DNA of 64,000 bases from Chloroflexota bacterium (GCA_014360755.1 JACIWX010000003.1:153678-217677), one strand, 5' to 3'. Positions 33,333-42,615 are shown, counted from the stretch's first letter. Notes: generated by a model not told the origin, from the sequence alone. Program-made: numbers and translations.

Positions 33333-33884
33333 CTACTGTTCAGGCTGCCGCAGTGCTGCAAGGCCCTCCCTGAGCGTCTTCTCCAACCATTCCCGGACCA
33401 ATGGGTGAGACAAGGGGACTGTGCCCAATTCCTGACGCACTTCTGCTGTATCGAGCTCGAACGTCCGCCCGTCAATAGAATGCTTGTAGTAGATATCCAC
33501 TGGCCTTTCGGACATCAGGACAGCTAGCAATGTTGTCGCCATATCTCCCAAGGGAGCGCGGTCAATATGGCTATGCTGGAATGTCACTTCTAATGTTGTC
33601 CCTATGCCAGGTTGGGATTGAATACGCAATTCACCGTTGCATTGTTGCGCCGCTGCGGCAAATAAGGGCAATCCCAGCCCCACATGCCGGGTGGTGCGGG
33701 TGGTAAAGAAGGGATCCAACGCCTTCTTGACTACCTCCTCGCTCATGCCACGCCCATTATCCTTGATTGTAATTTTCAGGATATCGTTCTGCAAATCCTC
33801 CTCAATGAGCAACTCGATGCGCGTTGCCCCAGCCTCGACCGAGTTTTCGAGTGCATCCAGGATGTGCAAAGACAACTCACGCAC
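33333..33884 (-). CDS. GHKL-type ATPase without a histidine-phosphorylation domain
   Basis: A 183-residue protein consisting of a HATPase_c fold: N-box HILDALENSVEAGA, G1 IKDNGRGMSEE, and G2 GLGLPLFAAAAQQ. There is no HisKA domain, so it resembles RsbW-type or MutL/Hsp90-type ATPases rather than a sensor kinase. Such genes accompany HndA/NuoE genes in the hydrogenase operons of anaerobes; their function is unproven. Its start overlaps the NuoE-like stop by a base, so they are coupled. Confidence 0.85.
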   Translation of the reverse strand: MRELSLHILDALENSVEAGATRIELLIEEDLQNDILKITIKDNGRGMSEEVVKKALDPFFTTRTTRHVGLGLPLFAAAAQQCNGELRIQSQPGIGTTLEVTFQHSHIDRAPLGDMATTLLAVLMSERPVDIYYKHSIDGRTFELDTAEVRQELGTVPLSHPLVREWLEKTLREGLAALRQPEQ

Positions 33885-34351
33885 TAGTGCAAGTTTCTCA
33901 CAATTTCAATCATTTTCTCTGGCACCAAGTGACCGACCACCTCGTTGTCCACCATAGCGGTAGGTGCCAAGCCACAAGAGCCCAGGCAATAAACGACCTC
34001 ATAGGTAACGCGGTAATCCGGGGTCGTTTCCCCCGCTTTGATGCCCAGTTCCTGCTCAATGGCACGGATGATCTTCGCTGCGCCTCGTACATGGCACGCT
34101 GTGCCATCGCATTGGCGGATGATATGCTTGCCCCGACGAGTCAGGTAGAACTGCGCATAGAAAGTTACCACACCATACACTTGGCTTAAAGGCACTTTCA
34201 TGCGCTCGGAGATCCTTTGCAGCACTTCTTTGGGCAGGTAGCCGTAAATCTCCTGCGCCCGCTGCAGGACAGGAATGAGTGCGCCTTTCTCTGCTTGGAA
34301 TTCCGCAAAGATTGGCTCCAAAGGGCTTAGGTCTAAGGTTTCTCCAGTCAC
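33884..34351 (-). CDS. nuoE: NuoE/HydC-like [2Fe-2S] subunit of the hydrogenase
   Basis: A 155-residue NuoE homologue with cluster ligands in QCDGTACHVRG and CLGSCGLAP. It would accept electrons beside the NuoF-like flavin and complete the NuoEFG-HoxYH set. The start is a GTG with AAGGAGG ten bases upstream. It differs from the NuoE-like protein at 12602-13060, so the genome has at least two such modules. Confidence 0.92.
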   Translation of the reverse strand: MTGETLDLSPLEPIFAEFQAEKGALIPVLQRAQEIYGYLPKEVLQRISERMKVPLSQVYGVVTFYAQFYLTRRGKHIIRQCDGTACHVRGAAKIIRAIEQELGIKAGETTPDYRVTYEVVYCLGSCGLAPTAMVDNEVVGHLVPEKMIEIVRNLH

Positions 34352-34440
34352 GTTGCAACATCCTCCTTAACCAAACTTTGTTGTATTGCCTAACTTGGCA
34401 ACCAACTGATGCTTTTGCTGCATCCAAGCGCTGGATATGT

Positions 34441-35184
34441 TTACGCAGCCAGGATCTTGACTTTACGACCTTCTTGGCCTCGAAAAGCCAGCGCAATTTC
34501 GGCAATCGTTGGTGCGCCAAGCGTTAGCACAGTGCGATTGCTCATGTCCTCCAGGCGGTGAGCATCGCCCGAACAAATGAAAGAATACCCCGCTAGCGAT
34601 GGGTGCTGCTGTTGCAGTTCATGCACGTTGGCCCGGCTCGAGATCTCCATCGCTGCGAATGGAATGCCTGGCGGGACAAAGCCCAGGTTCGCCAGCAGGC
34701 TGAAAGACATCCGGTCCACGTGCGCTGGGATGCACAGTCCGCCTCTTTGTACTACCTCTCTAGCAACTTCCTCGACAGTGAGAGAAGTCGCCGTTGCCAA
34801 CAGCCGCTCATTATAGCACAAAAAATCACCACTTGCATCCACCACGAATTGGGGACCAAAGAAATCGGGATTATTTTTCAGCGGCGGTAGGTGATCGTAC
34901 ACTACCTCCTGCCAATCCAACACCTGCTCTAAGGAATCGAATAGGCAGAGCAGGTGAACCTCTTCTCTGGTCTGGACCTCCATCCCTGGCAATACGCGCA
35001 GATCAAAACCCCGTGCTGCCTCTATCACAGCAGCCACGTTCTCCGCCGAGTTATGATCCGTGATGGCAATAATCCCCAAAGCCAATTCGCTTGCCCGTTT
35101 GACAATCAGGGGCGGTATCATTTCCACCTCGGCGCAGGCAGACAGGACAGTATGCACATGTAAATCAGCCAGATAAGGTCTCAA
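34441..35184 (-). CDS. PHP-domain metallophosphoesterase
   Basis: A 247-residue PHP protein with the metal ligands in order: ADLHVHTVLSAC, ITDHNS, GMEVQT, PAHVDR and SGDAHRLEDM. PHP enzymes hydrolyse phosphoesters, for example nucleotides or histidinol phosphate. A TTG at 35184 is the only start close to the conserved DLHVHT, and its ribosome site is weak. Genes of this type recur beside NuoE-like and DRTGG genes in hydrogenase operons. The substrate is unknown, and a regulatory nucleotide is one possibility. Confidence 0.85.
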   Translation of the reverse strand: MRPYLADLHVHTVLSACAEVEMIPPLIVKRASELALGIIAITDHNSAENVAAVIEAARGFDLRVLPGMEVQTREEVHLLCLFDSLEQVLDWQEVVYDHLPPLKNNPDFFGPQFVVDASGDFLCYNERLLATATSLTVEEVAREVVQRGGLCIPAHVDRMSFSLLANLGFVPPGIPFAAMEISSRANVHELQQQHPSLAGYSFICSGDAHRLEDMSNRTVLTLGAPTIAEIALAFRGQEGRKVKILAA

Positions 35185-35207
35185 AATGAAATCTCAATCG
35201 TCAAATC

Positions 35208-35439
35208 CCAATGACAAAATTGAGTCCCTTTAATGATTGAGAGTGTTGAAAATCTTGTCACCCTGAGCGAAGCGAAGAGCCTGCCCTGAGTGCAACGAAG
35301 GGGTCTCGCGTAACTTTAGCAGTATTTTCTCAAGTACTGCGAGATGCTTCACTTCCCCTTCGCTTGGCTCAGGGCGAAGGTTCAGCATGACATTGGAAGG
35401 GCTTTTTCAACACCCTCATGATTGGGATTTTGTCATTGG
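35208..35439. repeat. 13-bp inverted repeat bracketing MITE copy 2
   Basis: CCAATGACAAAAT (35208-35220) and its exact complement (35427-35439) flank the element. Further TCATTGG repeats follow on the right and run into the last codons of the DRTGG gene. The element seems to have inserted into a pre-existing palindromic stretch. Confidence 0.55.
35239..35417 (-). mobile_element. MITE-like element copy 2 (179 bp, reverse orientation)
   Basis: Ends are GAGAGTGTTGAAAA and CAACACCCTC, with the 6-bp direct repeat ATGATT at 35233-35238 and 35418-35423. The body matches copy 1 in reverse. It lies inside the hydrogenase operon between a DRTGG gene and the PHP gene, 22 bases beyond the DRTGG stop. Confidence 0.85.
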
Positions 35440-35802
35440 TCATTTGTCATTGGTTATTTCTACACCTTGAATGCCTAATCGCGCCAATTGGCTTACAATG
35501 GTAAAGGTCGTATGCGGCGTCGTTAAAATGGGAATCCCCTCCTCATTGGCCTTCTGCAGCGTATCCGCCTCCAAGGGCATGCCCTCGGTCACGATAATGC
35601 CGGCCAGTTCCTTAAGGGAGGCAACCGCGACGATATTGAGATGGGATTGCAGAGTGACCCATATGTTCCCCTTGCGTGCCTTAGCCATGACGCAACTGAG
35701 TAGGTCAGATGCATATCCTCCTGTTACCTCTGTATCCAGTTTTTCCTGCGCTGTCTGTACGGATAGAGATAGCTTCTCTGCAATCTCACCTAGTGTCATC
35801 AT
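35440..35802 (-). CDS. DRTGG-domain protein
   Basis: A 120-residue protein with an N-terminal helical segment (TLGEIAEKLSLSVQ) and a DRTGG-type domain (VTGGYASDLLSCVMAKA; AGIIVTEGMPLEADTL; GIPILTTPHTTF). DRTGG domains are associated with CBS domains and are thought to bind nucleotides. It lies between the CBS-ATPase gene and MITE copy 2. Its last residues (TNDK) are encoded in the TCATTGG repeat stretch. ATG codons at 35802 and 35799 are both possible starts. Confidence 0.8.
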   Translation of the reverse strand: MMTLGEIAEKLSLSVQTAQEKLDTEVTGGYASDLLSCVMAKARKGNIWVTLQSHLNIVAVASLKELAGIIVTEGMPLEADTLQKANEEGIPILTTPHTTFTIVSQLARLGIQGVEITNDK

Positions 35803-35840
35803 GCCCCCCTTGCTGCAGTCACACTGCTCCTATGTCTCCC

Positions 35841-36839
35841 CTACATATTGATGATAATTTCGAGGCGTGTCCCAATGCCAACCTTGGAGGTGAGATTCAT
35901 GACATCTGAGCAAGCCTTGATGTTGTTCAACCCCATCCCCGCACCAAAACCCAGTTCACGGATCCAATCTGGAGCGGTGGAAAACCCAGGCTGCATTGCT
36001 TTCTCAACGTCTGGGATGCCTGGGCCATGGTCTACCGCGACAATCCTGATTTTATCAGGTTGGATCTCAGCGATGAGTTCCCCACCCTTGGTGGTATGGA
36101 TAACCAGGTTGGTCTCTGCCTCGTAGCTCGCTACCGCTACGCGCCGTACGATAACGGGTTTAGCCCCCAGCCTTTCCAAGGCACGCTTCAATTTGCTTGC
36201 CGCCTCGCCACAATGCACGAAATCCTGTGCCTGCACTTTGTAGCGTAGGATCAAGCCCGTCTGATCCGAGATAATGTCCTCGAAAATATGACTGGCGCGG
36301 TAGCGGTGGATCTCCTCTTCATGGTAGTCAATTTCCAACTGGCGCAGCAAGCCGCGCACGATATCGCCTTGCGTCAGGATGCCGACCAGTTTCCCCTCTC
36401 TGTTGATGACAGGCAATCTGCCAAAGCCAAAGCGAGCGAACTTGTTGACCGCCTGTATAATGGGTTCATCGGCATACACGGTCTGGATATTGCGGGTCAT
36501 TTTCTCACCGACGGTGGCGTCAATCTCGCCCGCTTCGAGCGCCTTGATTAAATTTTCAATGCTAATGATACCGACCAGTTCGCCCCCGCTTAACACGGGG
36601 GTACCAGAGATACGGTTGAGACGGAGCACTTCCTTCAGGTGGCGCAGCGAATCCTCGGGAGAAACCGTAATGACTTTCCGCGTCATGACCTGTTCAATCT
36701 TCAGTTCATAGACCAACTCCTGAAGCTTCGTTACTTCCGGATGCGGTTTTGTAACCTCCGCTGTTTTCTCTGTCGGGACTCTTGTGCTCACCATCGTCGA
36801 AAAGTCCTCGTCACCGCCATCAACGCTTACCATGTCCAT
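35841..36839 (-). CDS. CBS-pair protein with C-terminal GHKL ATPase domain
   Basis: A 332-residue fusion. Residues 50-165 are two CBS motifs (VMTRKVITVSPEDSLRHL; GRLPVINREGKLVGILTQGD), which usually bind adenine nucleotides. The C-terminus is an RsbW-like ATPase (VDHGPGIPDVEKAM; GFGAGMGLNNIKACSD). No kinase His box is present. The design suggests an energy- or redox-sensing switch that acts on another protein. It follows the first DRTGG gene by three bases and is the second gene of the hydrogenase operon. Confidence 0.85.
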   Translation of the reverse strand: MDMVSVDGGDEDFSTMVSTRVPTEKTAEVTKPHPEVTKLQELVYELKIEQVMTRKVITVSPEDSLRHLKEVLRLNRISGTPVLSGGELVGIISIENLIKALEAGEIDATVGEKMTRNIQTVYADEPIIQAVNKFARFGFGRLPVINREGKLVGILTQGDIVRGLLRQLEIDYHEEEIHRYRASHIFEDIISDQTGLILRYKVQAQDFVHCGEAASKLKRALERLGAKPVIVRRVAVASYEAETNLVIHTTKGGELIAEIQPDKIRIVAVDHGPGIPDVEKAMQPGFSTAPDWIRELGFGAGMGLNNIKACSDVMNLTSKVGIGTRLEIIINM

Positions 36840-36842
36840 GCG

Positions 36843-37238
36843 CTAACCAGATGAGGAGGATTCATCTGCCCATAGGTCGGTGGTCAGTTTGAAAAGGCCG
36901 CAACTAGGGAGTCCAGCTTTATACAGACGGCCGCAGGTCTCGTACATCGTGTATTTGGAAGCGAGAAGCGGGATATCTTTTTCTTCTGCTAGGGCGATGG
37001 TTTCGGGAGGAGGGAGTTTGCCGCGCACAAAGACGATTGCGACAATGCCCGCCATCTCAGCGGTGCGGACGACTTGCGGGTTGGTCAGGCCGGTCATCAG
37101 CAAGGTGCCAGCGTGCGTAAAAGCGAGGACATCACTCATCAGGTCCGCTCCACAAGCCATGGAGACTTCTCTGGAGAGGTCTACATGCGATGAAATCACT
37201 TTTCCTTCGATGATGGATAGCACCTCTGCTAATGTCAT
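36843..37238 (-). CDS. DRTGG-domain protein, first gene of the hydrogenase operon
   Basis: A 131-residue DRTGG protein (TLAEVLSIIEGKVI; SMACGADLMSDVLAFTHAG; DIPLLASKYTMYETCGRLY). It resembles the second DRTGG protein at 35440-35802 in fold and length. The ATG at 37238 has AGG eight bases upstream; a GTG at 37247 is also in frame. The leader from the predicted transcription start is about 100 bases. Confidence 0.8.
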   Translation of the reverse strand: MTLAEVLSIIEGKVISSHVDLSREVSMACGADLMSDVLAFTHAGTLLMTGLTNPQVVRTAEMAGIVAIVFVRGKLPPPETIALAEEKDIPLLASKYTMYETCGRLYKAGLPSCGLFKLTTDLWADESSSSG

Positions 37239-37316
37239 TCTATGCACCTATCGTGATTTCTCTCCACTGGTTGCCCGTTGGGAGTACGTTGCGTCGAACG
37301 CTGCGGCAAGAGAACC

Positions 37317-37332
37317 TGTGAAAACTATCACA
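37317..37332. promoter_or_regulatory. Rex/Crp-like operator at the hydrogenase promoter
   Basis: TGTGA-AAACTA-TCACA is a palindrome that fits the Crp consensus (TGTGA-N6-TCACA). Read on the minus strand with flanks it is TTGTGATAGTTTTCACAG, close to the Rex site TTGTGAA-N4-TTCACAA. It is centred about twelve bases downstream of the predicted transcription start, a repressor position. Rex represses fermentation and hydrogenase genes when NADH is low. Confidence 0.65.
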
Positions 37333-37342
37333 AGCGGGCGCA

Positions 37343-37371
37343 ATTATAGCACATAGCCCCAAGCTTGTCAA
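37343..37371 (-). promoter_or_regulatory. Consensus promoter of the hydrogenase operon
   Basis: TTGACA (37366-37371) and TATAAT (37343-37348) are both perfect, 17 bases apart on the minus strand, with a TGC extended -10. It faces the mazG promoter divergently. Confidence 0.88.
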
Positions 37372-37399
37372 ATTGAAAATAAGAAAACCTATAGGATCT

Positions 37400-37427
37400 T
37401 TGTCGCCCTCCTACGGTGCAGTATAAT
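37400..37427 (+). promoter_or_regulatory. Promoter of mazG
   Basis: TTGTCG (37400-37405) and TATAAT (37422-37427) are 16 bases apart, and the start codon lies 31 bases beyond. Confidence 0.6.
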
Positions 37428-37457
37428 GCAAATAGTTCGTTTTATGGGAGGATGAGT

Positions 37458-38930
37458 ATGCCTAAGGGGATCACTGTCGTTGGCTTAGGGCCAGGTGCGC
37501 CTGGCTTGCTGACGGTGGAAGCACAACAGGTTTTGCAAGAGGCAGAGGAAATCTACTTGCGCACGCGGCGGCACCCCACCGTGGAAGCTTTATCGCTGGC
37601 GGCAAAAATCTATTCTTTTGACGATGTGTATGAGCAGAGCAGCACTTTTGAGGAGGTCTATGCCGAGATCGCTTCACGGGTGATAGACCTGGGGCGTCGA
37701 GCGGAAGGCGTGATCTATGCGGTGCCTGGACATCCGCTCGTTGGAGAAGCCTCTGTGCAGCGTATTCTCGTACTGGCTGAGCAGGAAGGCCTGCCAGTGC
37801 GTATTGTGGAAGGCGTGAGTTTTGTAGAGCCAGTGTGCACCTGCTTACGCCTTGACCCATTGCAAGGCTTGCAGATCGCCGATGCTACTGCTTTGGCTTC
37901 CTCTCATTATCCCATGTTCAATCCCGACCTGCCCTTACTCATTGGGCAGCTTTACAGCCGAGACCTGGCCGCTGAGATCAAACTAGTGCTGATGATGGTT
38001 TACCCCGATGACCATCCCATCACCTTGGTACAAGCTGCCGGCACTGCGGCTGGAGCCTCGTTCACCATTCCGCTCTACGAGTTGGATCGTTGTGCGGACA
38101 TCAATCACCTGACCTCGTTATACGTGCCCCCGCTTTCCCAGCCTGGCTCTTTGGCGGCGTTTCAAGAAGTGGTTGCACACCTACGCGCCCCTGAAGGTTG
38201 CCCCTGGGACCGGGAGCAGACGCACCGCTCTTTGCGCCCGTTTTTGCTGGAAGAGGCGTATGAGGTGCTACAGGCTCTGGATAACGAGGACTTGGACTCA
38301 CTGAAGGAAGAGTTGGGCGATCTTTTGTTGCAGATCCTCTTACATACCCAAATCGCTATCGAGCAGGGCGAATTTCAGATGGCAGACGTGGTATCCTCAG
38401 TGGTGGCAAAACTGAAGCGCAGACACCCCCACGTTTTTGGCCAAGTACACGTCTCCAATGCGCAGGAGGTGCTGATCAATTGGGAGCGCATCAAGAGCGC
38501 AGAGAAAGCCGCCCAGCATCAGGGAGAAGAGGAACATAGCGGGGTGGAAGGGCTTCTTGCCGGCATCTCCCAAGACCTTCCGGCATTGGCTCGTGCCCAA
38601 GCGTTGCAACGCCGAGTCGAACGTACTGGGCTGGATTGGCCGGATATCCGTCACGTGTGGTCAAAGGTAGAAGAAGAGTTGACGGAACTGCGTGCCGCTC
38701 GAACGGAAACTGCTCGAGAGGTGGAACTGGGCGACGTGCTGTTCTCCCTGGTTAGCCTGGCACGTTGGCTGCACATTGACGCAGAGAGCGCCTTACGCGA
38801 AGCCACTGCACGCTTTGAGAGGCGCTTTCAGGAAGTGGAACGAAAATGCACTGAACACGGACAACAAATAGATCACCTGGAAGGATCTCAGTGGGAAGAA
38901 CTGTGGAGAGAGGCCAAAAAACGCGGCTGA
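37458..38930 (+). CDS. mazG: MazG with N-terminal tetrapyrrole-methylase-like domain (YabN type)
   Basis: A 490-residue fusion: residues 1-220 are a SAM-dependent methylase fold (ITVVGLGPGAPGLLT), and the rest is a two-domain MazG nucleoside triphosphate pyrophosphohydrolase (GCPWDREQTHRSLRPFLLEE; LKEELGDLLLQILLH; second unit VEEELTELRAA). MazG hydrolyses abnormal or excess NTPs to NMPs. The start at 37458 has GGGAGG six bases upstream; the frame is open to 37416. The methylase domain in YabN proteins has no established substrate. Confidence 0.93.
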   Translation: MPKGITVVGLGPGAPGLLTVEAQQVLQEAEEIYLRTRRHPTVEALSLAAKIYSFDDVYEQSSTFEEVYAEIASRVIDLGRRAEGVIYAVPGHPLVGEASVQRILVLAEQEGLPVRIVEGVSFVEPVCTCLRLDPLQGLQIADATALASSHYPMFNPDLPLLIGQLYSRDLAAEIKLVLMMVYPDDHPITLVQAAGTAAGASFTIPLYELDRCADINHLTSLYVPPLSQPGSLAAFQEVVAHLRAPEGCPWDREQTHRSLRPFLLEEAYEVLQALDNEDLDSLKEELGDLLLQILLHTQIAIEQGEFQMADVVSSVVAKLKRRHPHVFGQVHVSNAQEVLINWERIKSAEKAAQHQGEEEHSGVEGLLAGISQDLPALARAQALQRRVERTGLDWPDIRHVWSKVEEELTELRAARTETAREVELGDVLFSLVSLARWLHIDAESALREATARFERRFQEVERKCTEHGQQIDHLEGSQWEELWREAKKRG

Positions 38931-38976
38931 CCACTGCTGATGCCCATTTTGCTCCAGCCAATGGCCAGCCGTTTAC

Positions 38977-39052
<76 letters not shown>

Positions 39053-39098
39053 CTGTCTGTTCCTATTATACACAATTTCAGGATTCGCGCAAACTCCG

Positions 39099-41186
39099 CT
39101 ACATCAGCGGATAAATCTGCTGCGCTCTACAGGCAGCTACATCTATCAACCGCGCGAATCCCCTTGGATCGAATAACTCTCGTCCGAAGTATCCTTTGCG
39201 GCGCGCTTCTTCATACTGTCTGTTGCCAGCTTCCAAGGCCGCTTCAAAGTCATCCGTGCCGGTCATCGTGGTTTCGAGGAATTCATATTGATCCAGACCG
39301 GGCCAGATGCGCCAGCCAACAAATGCGTGACCCGGCACAATGGCGATAACCGGTTCGAGGCTAGCCAGTTCCAACATACTGGCATACAGTACTGCACCGT
39401 CTATGCAGTTGGCGCGGCTTTGGCTTTCGTGAAGGCTGGTGATAGGCAACCGCACGCGCTGGGTAATTTGCCCTTCGATCTTGCCAAAGTTCAATGGCGA
39501 ATTCACATAAGCTAGGCCAGCATCCTTTTTTAATGCATTGTAAATGGCGCGCACCTGCTCCCGCACCAAATGGCGCATTTCTTCTATGCTATTTGTCCCT
39601 TGGTATCCTGCGATGCAATGCTTTGGGTGATATTCGACTGCTTTACGCAGGAGGTTTTCGATTTCTGGCATGTGTGGGGTCACAAACGCGCAAAGATGAT
39701 GGGTCAGGTCAACGATCTTCCCTTCTGGCGTGTGGATTCCCAGCAAGGCAGTATCATAAGCGTGCAGTTTGATGGGGTATGTGCGATCGTATAAGAGCAA
39801 CTCCATGCCGGAGCCAAACTGGTTCACGGTGACACGCAGAGTCGCGGGGCGGATCTCGGTCAAGGTCATGCAGGGCCCGAGTTGCAGGAGGGGCAGAAGG
39901 GCTATTTCTCGACATTCGCCAGCCGGCACGGTAATACTGGAGACGGCTTCATCGCTGAAGCCTTTTATGCTGGCTCTAGCGTAGATTTGAGCAGGCTTGC
40001 CTTTGCCACGGTTGTCTATGGTAATTTGAACCAAGGGGAATTCTGCTTCGGTCAAATTGTGGCAAAAGGCAGTGGGCACGATAGGAGTGAGGATCTTGAC
40101 CTGCACTTTGGGCGCAGTGCTTTCAGAAGGGGCTTCCACTTGGGCGATGCCCGCTTCTTCAGCCAATTGGCGCACGGCTTGAGCATAGAGGGAATTGCGG
40201 GGCAGAGCCATTCCGCTCCGCGTGCGAATAATACCCAACAAAAACAGTTTTTCATGGCGCAGGCTCAAATGTCTGAAGGGTGTGGGCTGTTGTACGATCT
40301 GGAAAGCAGCATCCAGCAAAGCGGGGTCTTGCAACATCTTGTGCACGTGGTGGATATTTTCATCGGTGTTGAGCATCTCGTGGCGCGCTTTGACCACCCA
40401 GGAGGGCTCCGGCAAACTCTTTTCCTGTGCCGCATAGTCAGCAAGATAGGCAGCCATGCGCTGAGTCAAGTAGGGGTGTCCGTGCGTCTGTGCATAGATC
40501 GCCTCGGCGAGATCCTGGACCAGCCCCACTTTGAGAGGGGTGCCAGAGAAGCCATAAGCAATCAACTGCTTAACCTCACTCAGTGTTAGGTCAGGTAGAT
40601 AGACGTTGGTGGTGATGTTGCTGAAGGGTGAAACTACTGTCATACTGAGGTTGAGCAACTCACTGCCACCCGTCAAGAGGAAGATGAAACGGCCCAGTGC
40701 CTCAAATCCACTGAGCAACCGGGCACTGAAGACGGCACGCAGTACATTGGCTAGGTATATGGCAGTCTTTTCGGGCAGCGAGCCTATTTCGTCTATCAGG
40801 ATAGCAACCCGGCCAATGTGCGCAGGCAGTTCGTTGAGGAATTGTTCAAATTCAGGGCCGCTGCTGACCTTATCTGCCCCAGAGGGCAGAAGAGGGAGTT
40901 CCAATTGCTTGGCGATTTCCGTAGCAATAAACTGGAAGAGGCCAGATGGAGTAGCATCCGGGATGACCTGCAAATTAACCAGAACGGAAGCCAGGTACGG
41001 CGCGAGTTCTCTCTGCAGTCGGTACAGGAAGCTGGTTTTGCCTGTTTGTCTCGCTCCCACTACGGTTACATACGATGTGAGTGGGCCAAGACAGAGCTCA
41101 CGCACCTTCTTCAGTTCTTTTTTGCGCCCGACGAACAGCTCGCTATCGGCAGGCAGAGGACCTATGAAATGGAAATGTCCATCCAT
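39099..41186 (-). CDS. STAND-like AAA ATPase with C-terminal transglutaminase-like domain
   Basis: A 695-residue protein. Residues 15-290 are an AAA/STAND-type NTPase (Walker [15 protein letters not shown] near 47, Walker [13 protein letters not shown] near 132), followed by a helical segment that may be a winged helix. Residues 370-470 look like a beta-rich domain ([18 protein letters not shown]). The last 200 residues carry a papain/transglutaminase-like triad: Cys near 593 (RANCIDGAV), His near 618 (GHAFVGW) and an acidic residue near 634 (YEFLETT). Such a pairing suggests an ATP-gated protease or cross-linking effector in the cytoplasm. No signal peptide or membrane segment is seen. The function is unknown. 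Confidence 0.85.
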   Translation of the reverse strand: MDGHFHFIGPLPADSELFVGRKKELKKVRELCLGPLTSYVTVVGARQTGKTSFLYRLQRELAPYLASVLVNLQVIPDATPSGLFQFIATEIAKQLELPLLPSGADKVSSGPEFEQFLNELPAHIGRVAILIDEIGSLPEKTAIYLANVLRAVFSARLLSGFEALGRFIFLLTGGSELLNLSMTVVSPFSNITTNVYLPDLTLSEVKQLIAYGFSGTPLKVGLVQDLAEAIYAQTHGHPYLTQRMAAYLADYAAQEKSLPEPSWVVKARHEMLNTDENIHHVHKMLQDPALLDAAFQIVQQPTPFRHLSLRHEKLFLLGIIRTRSGMALPRNSLYAQAVRQLAEEAGIAQVEAPSESTAPKVQVKILTPIVPTAFCHNLTEAEFPLVQITIDNRGKGKPAQIYARASIKGFSDEAVSSITVPAGECREIALLPLLQLGPCMTLTEIRPATLRVTVNQFGSGMELLLYDRTYPIKLHAYDTALLGIHTPEGKIVDLTHHLCAFVTPHMPEIENLLRKAVEYHPKHCIAGYQGTNSIEEMRHLVREQVRAIYNALKKDAGLAYVNSPLNFGKIEGQITQRVRLPITSLHESQSRANCIDGAVLYASMLELASLEPVIAIVPGHAFVGWRIWPGLDQYEFLETTMTGTDDFEAALEAGNRQYEEARRKGYFGRELFDPRGFARLIDVAACRAQQIYPLM

Positions 41187-41331
41187 CGCTTCTCCGTGTT
41201 GTGTTTACAGTGAGCCTATCGCGTGGCTATATTTTGCCCTTTACACATATTACACCAGTTCCGTACTACCGGCAAACCAGTTGGGACATCGTTCTATCTG
41301 ATAGCAAGCTCTGCCGCAGGCTGGGCAGGGA

Positions 41332-42594
41332 TTAAGCCGTGCTCTGGAGCAATTCTCCGCGCAGGCCTGCTTTGCTGAGTTCCAGCAATCGCACGGGCAG
41401 AATACGGTTGTGCAATTGTTGGTCGCTGGTGACCTCGACGCGGATGTAATTGTCGGTCAGACCACTCCAGCGGTTGTCTATGGCATTTTCCCAGAGGACG
41501 TCCATCGTCCTGCCAATGAAGCGGCGGTGGAAAGCCTCCGCGCTATACCTAGCGATGCTGAGCATGAGGTCAGTGCGCCTTTTCTTGACCGATGGGGGAA
41601 CTTGGCCAGGCATGGAAGCTGCTGCTGTGCCAGGTCGCGCTGAAAAGGGGAAGACATGGATACGCGCAAAGCCCATGGCGGCGACGAAGGCTGCGCTGCT
41701 CGCGAATTCTTGTTCATCCTCTCCAAGGAAACCGACGATGACATCTGTGGTTACCGCCAAATCGGGTATCCATTCACGGGCGTAGGCAAGCAGATCACGG
41801 TACTGGGCAGTCGTGTAGCGGCGGTTCATCCGTTTCAGCGTGTCATCGCATCCGCTCTGCAGTGGTAGATGCAAGTGACGGCACATGCGCGGGTTTTCCC
41901 AGAGGCGTAGCAAGTCAGGCGTCAGGTCCCACGGTTCGATGGAAGAAAGCCGCAAGCGAGGGAAGTGAGTATTCGCCAATATCGTTTGGATCAAATCAGC
42001 GAGTGTCTCCCCCCGTTCATGGCCGTAGGCGCCAATGTGCACACCCGTGAGGACCATCTCTTGGTAGCCCTCTTTTTCTCTAGCGATGATTTCCTCTACG
42101 ATAGCCGCTATCGGCCGGCTACGCTGTTTACCACGGGCAACGCGCACGATACAATAAGTGCAGGCATTGTTACAGCCGTCTTGGATCTTGACGAAAGCGC
42201 GGGTGTGTCCAAAGAACCGCGGCTGAGGGCATGCTACTTTGTCCTGAGATGAAAGGTCGAATTGCTCTGCAATCTTCTCCAGGAGATGTTCCTTGGCTGC
42301 TGTGCCCAGCACGAGCCTGACGCCAGGCAGTTCCGTTAGTGCATTGGGGTTCATCTCCGCGTCACAACCCGTAACGACGATGCCCGCACGCGGATTGGCC
42401 CTGTGGCAGCGCCGAATCAATTGGCGTGACTTGCGTGAAGCGATATGGGTGACGGTGCAGGTGTTGACAATGCACAAATCGGCATCCTCTGGGTTTTCCA
42501 GGACAGTGTGCCCTGCAGCCGTCAACTGGCGTGCCCAGCTTTCCACCTCGCTTTGGTTCAATTTGCATCCCAGGGAAGTGAGAAATACGCGCAT
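41332..42594 (-). CDS. mtaB: tRNA t6A37 methylthiotransferase MtaB
   Basis: A 420-residue radical-SAM enzyme that converts t6A37 to ms2t6A37 in tRNA. The N-terminal UPF0004 cluster domain (SLGCKLNQSEVESWA; NTCTVTH), the radical-SAM CxxxCxxC (GCNNACTYCIV) and a C-terminal TRAM-type domain are in order. The wording SLGCKLNQ rather than TFGCQMN separates it from MiaB. tsaD, needed for the t6A substrate, is 2.5 kb away. Confidence 0.95.
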   Translation of the reverse strand: MRVFLTSLGCKLNQSEVESWARQLTAAGHTVLENPEDADLCIVNTCTVTHIASRKSRQLIRRCHRANPRAGIVVTGCDAEMNPNALTELPGVRLVLGTAAKEHLLEKIAEQFDLSSQDKVACPQPRFFGHTRAFVKIQDGCNNACTYCIVRVARGKQRSRPIAAIVEEIIAREKEGYQEMVLTGVHIGAYGHERGETLADLIQTILANTHFPRLRLSSIEPWDLTPDLLRLWENPRMCRHLHLPLQSGCDDTLKRMNRRYTTAQYRDLLAYAREWIPDLAVTTDVIVGFLGEDEQEFASSAAFVAAMGFARIHVFPFSARPGTAAASMPGQVPPSVKKRRTDLMLSIARYSAEAFHRRFIGRTMDVLWENAIDNRWSGLTDNYIRVEVTSDQQLHNRILPVRLLELSKAGLRGELLQSTA

Positions 42595-42615
42595 GGTGCT
42601 TTGATTTTTATCCGC

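Noticed and set aside
33276..33527. Frames covering the gap between HndB-like and ATPase genes
   Set aside because: They run antisense into the ATPase gene and lack ribosome sites; the 96-base gap itself has no recognised feature.
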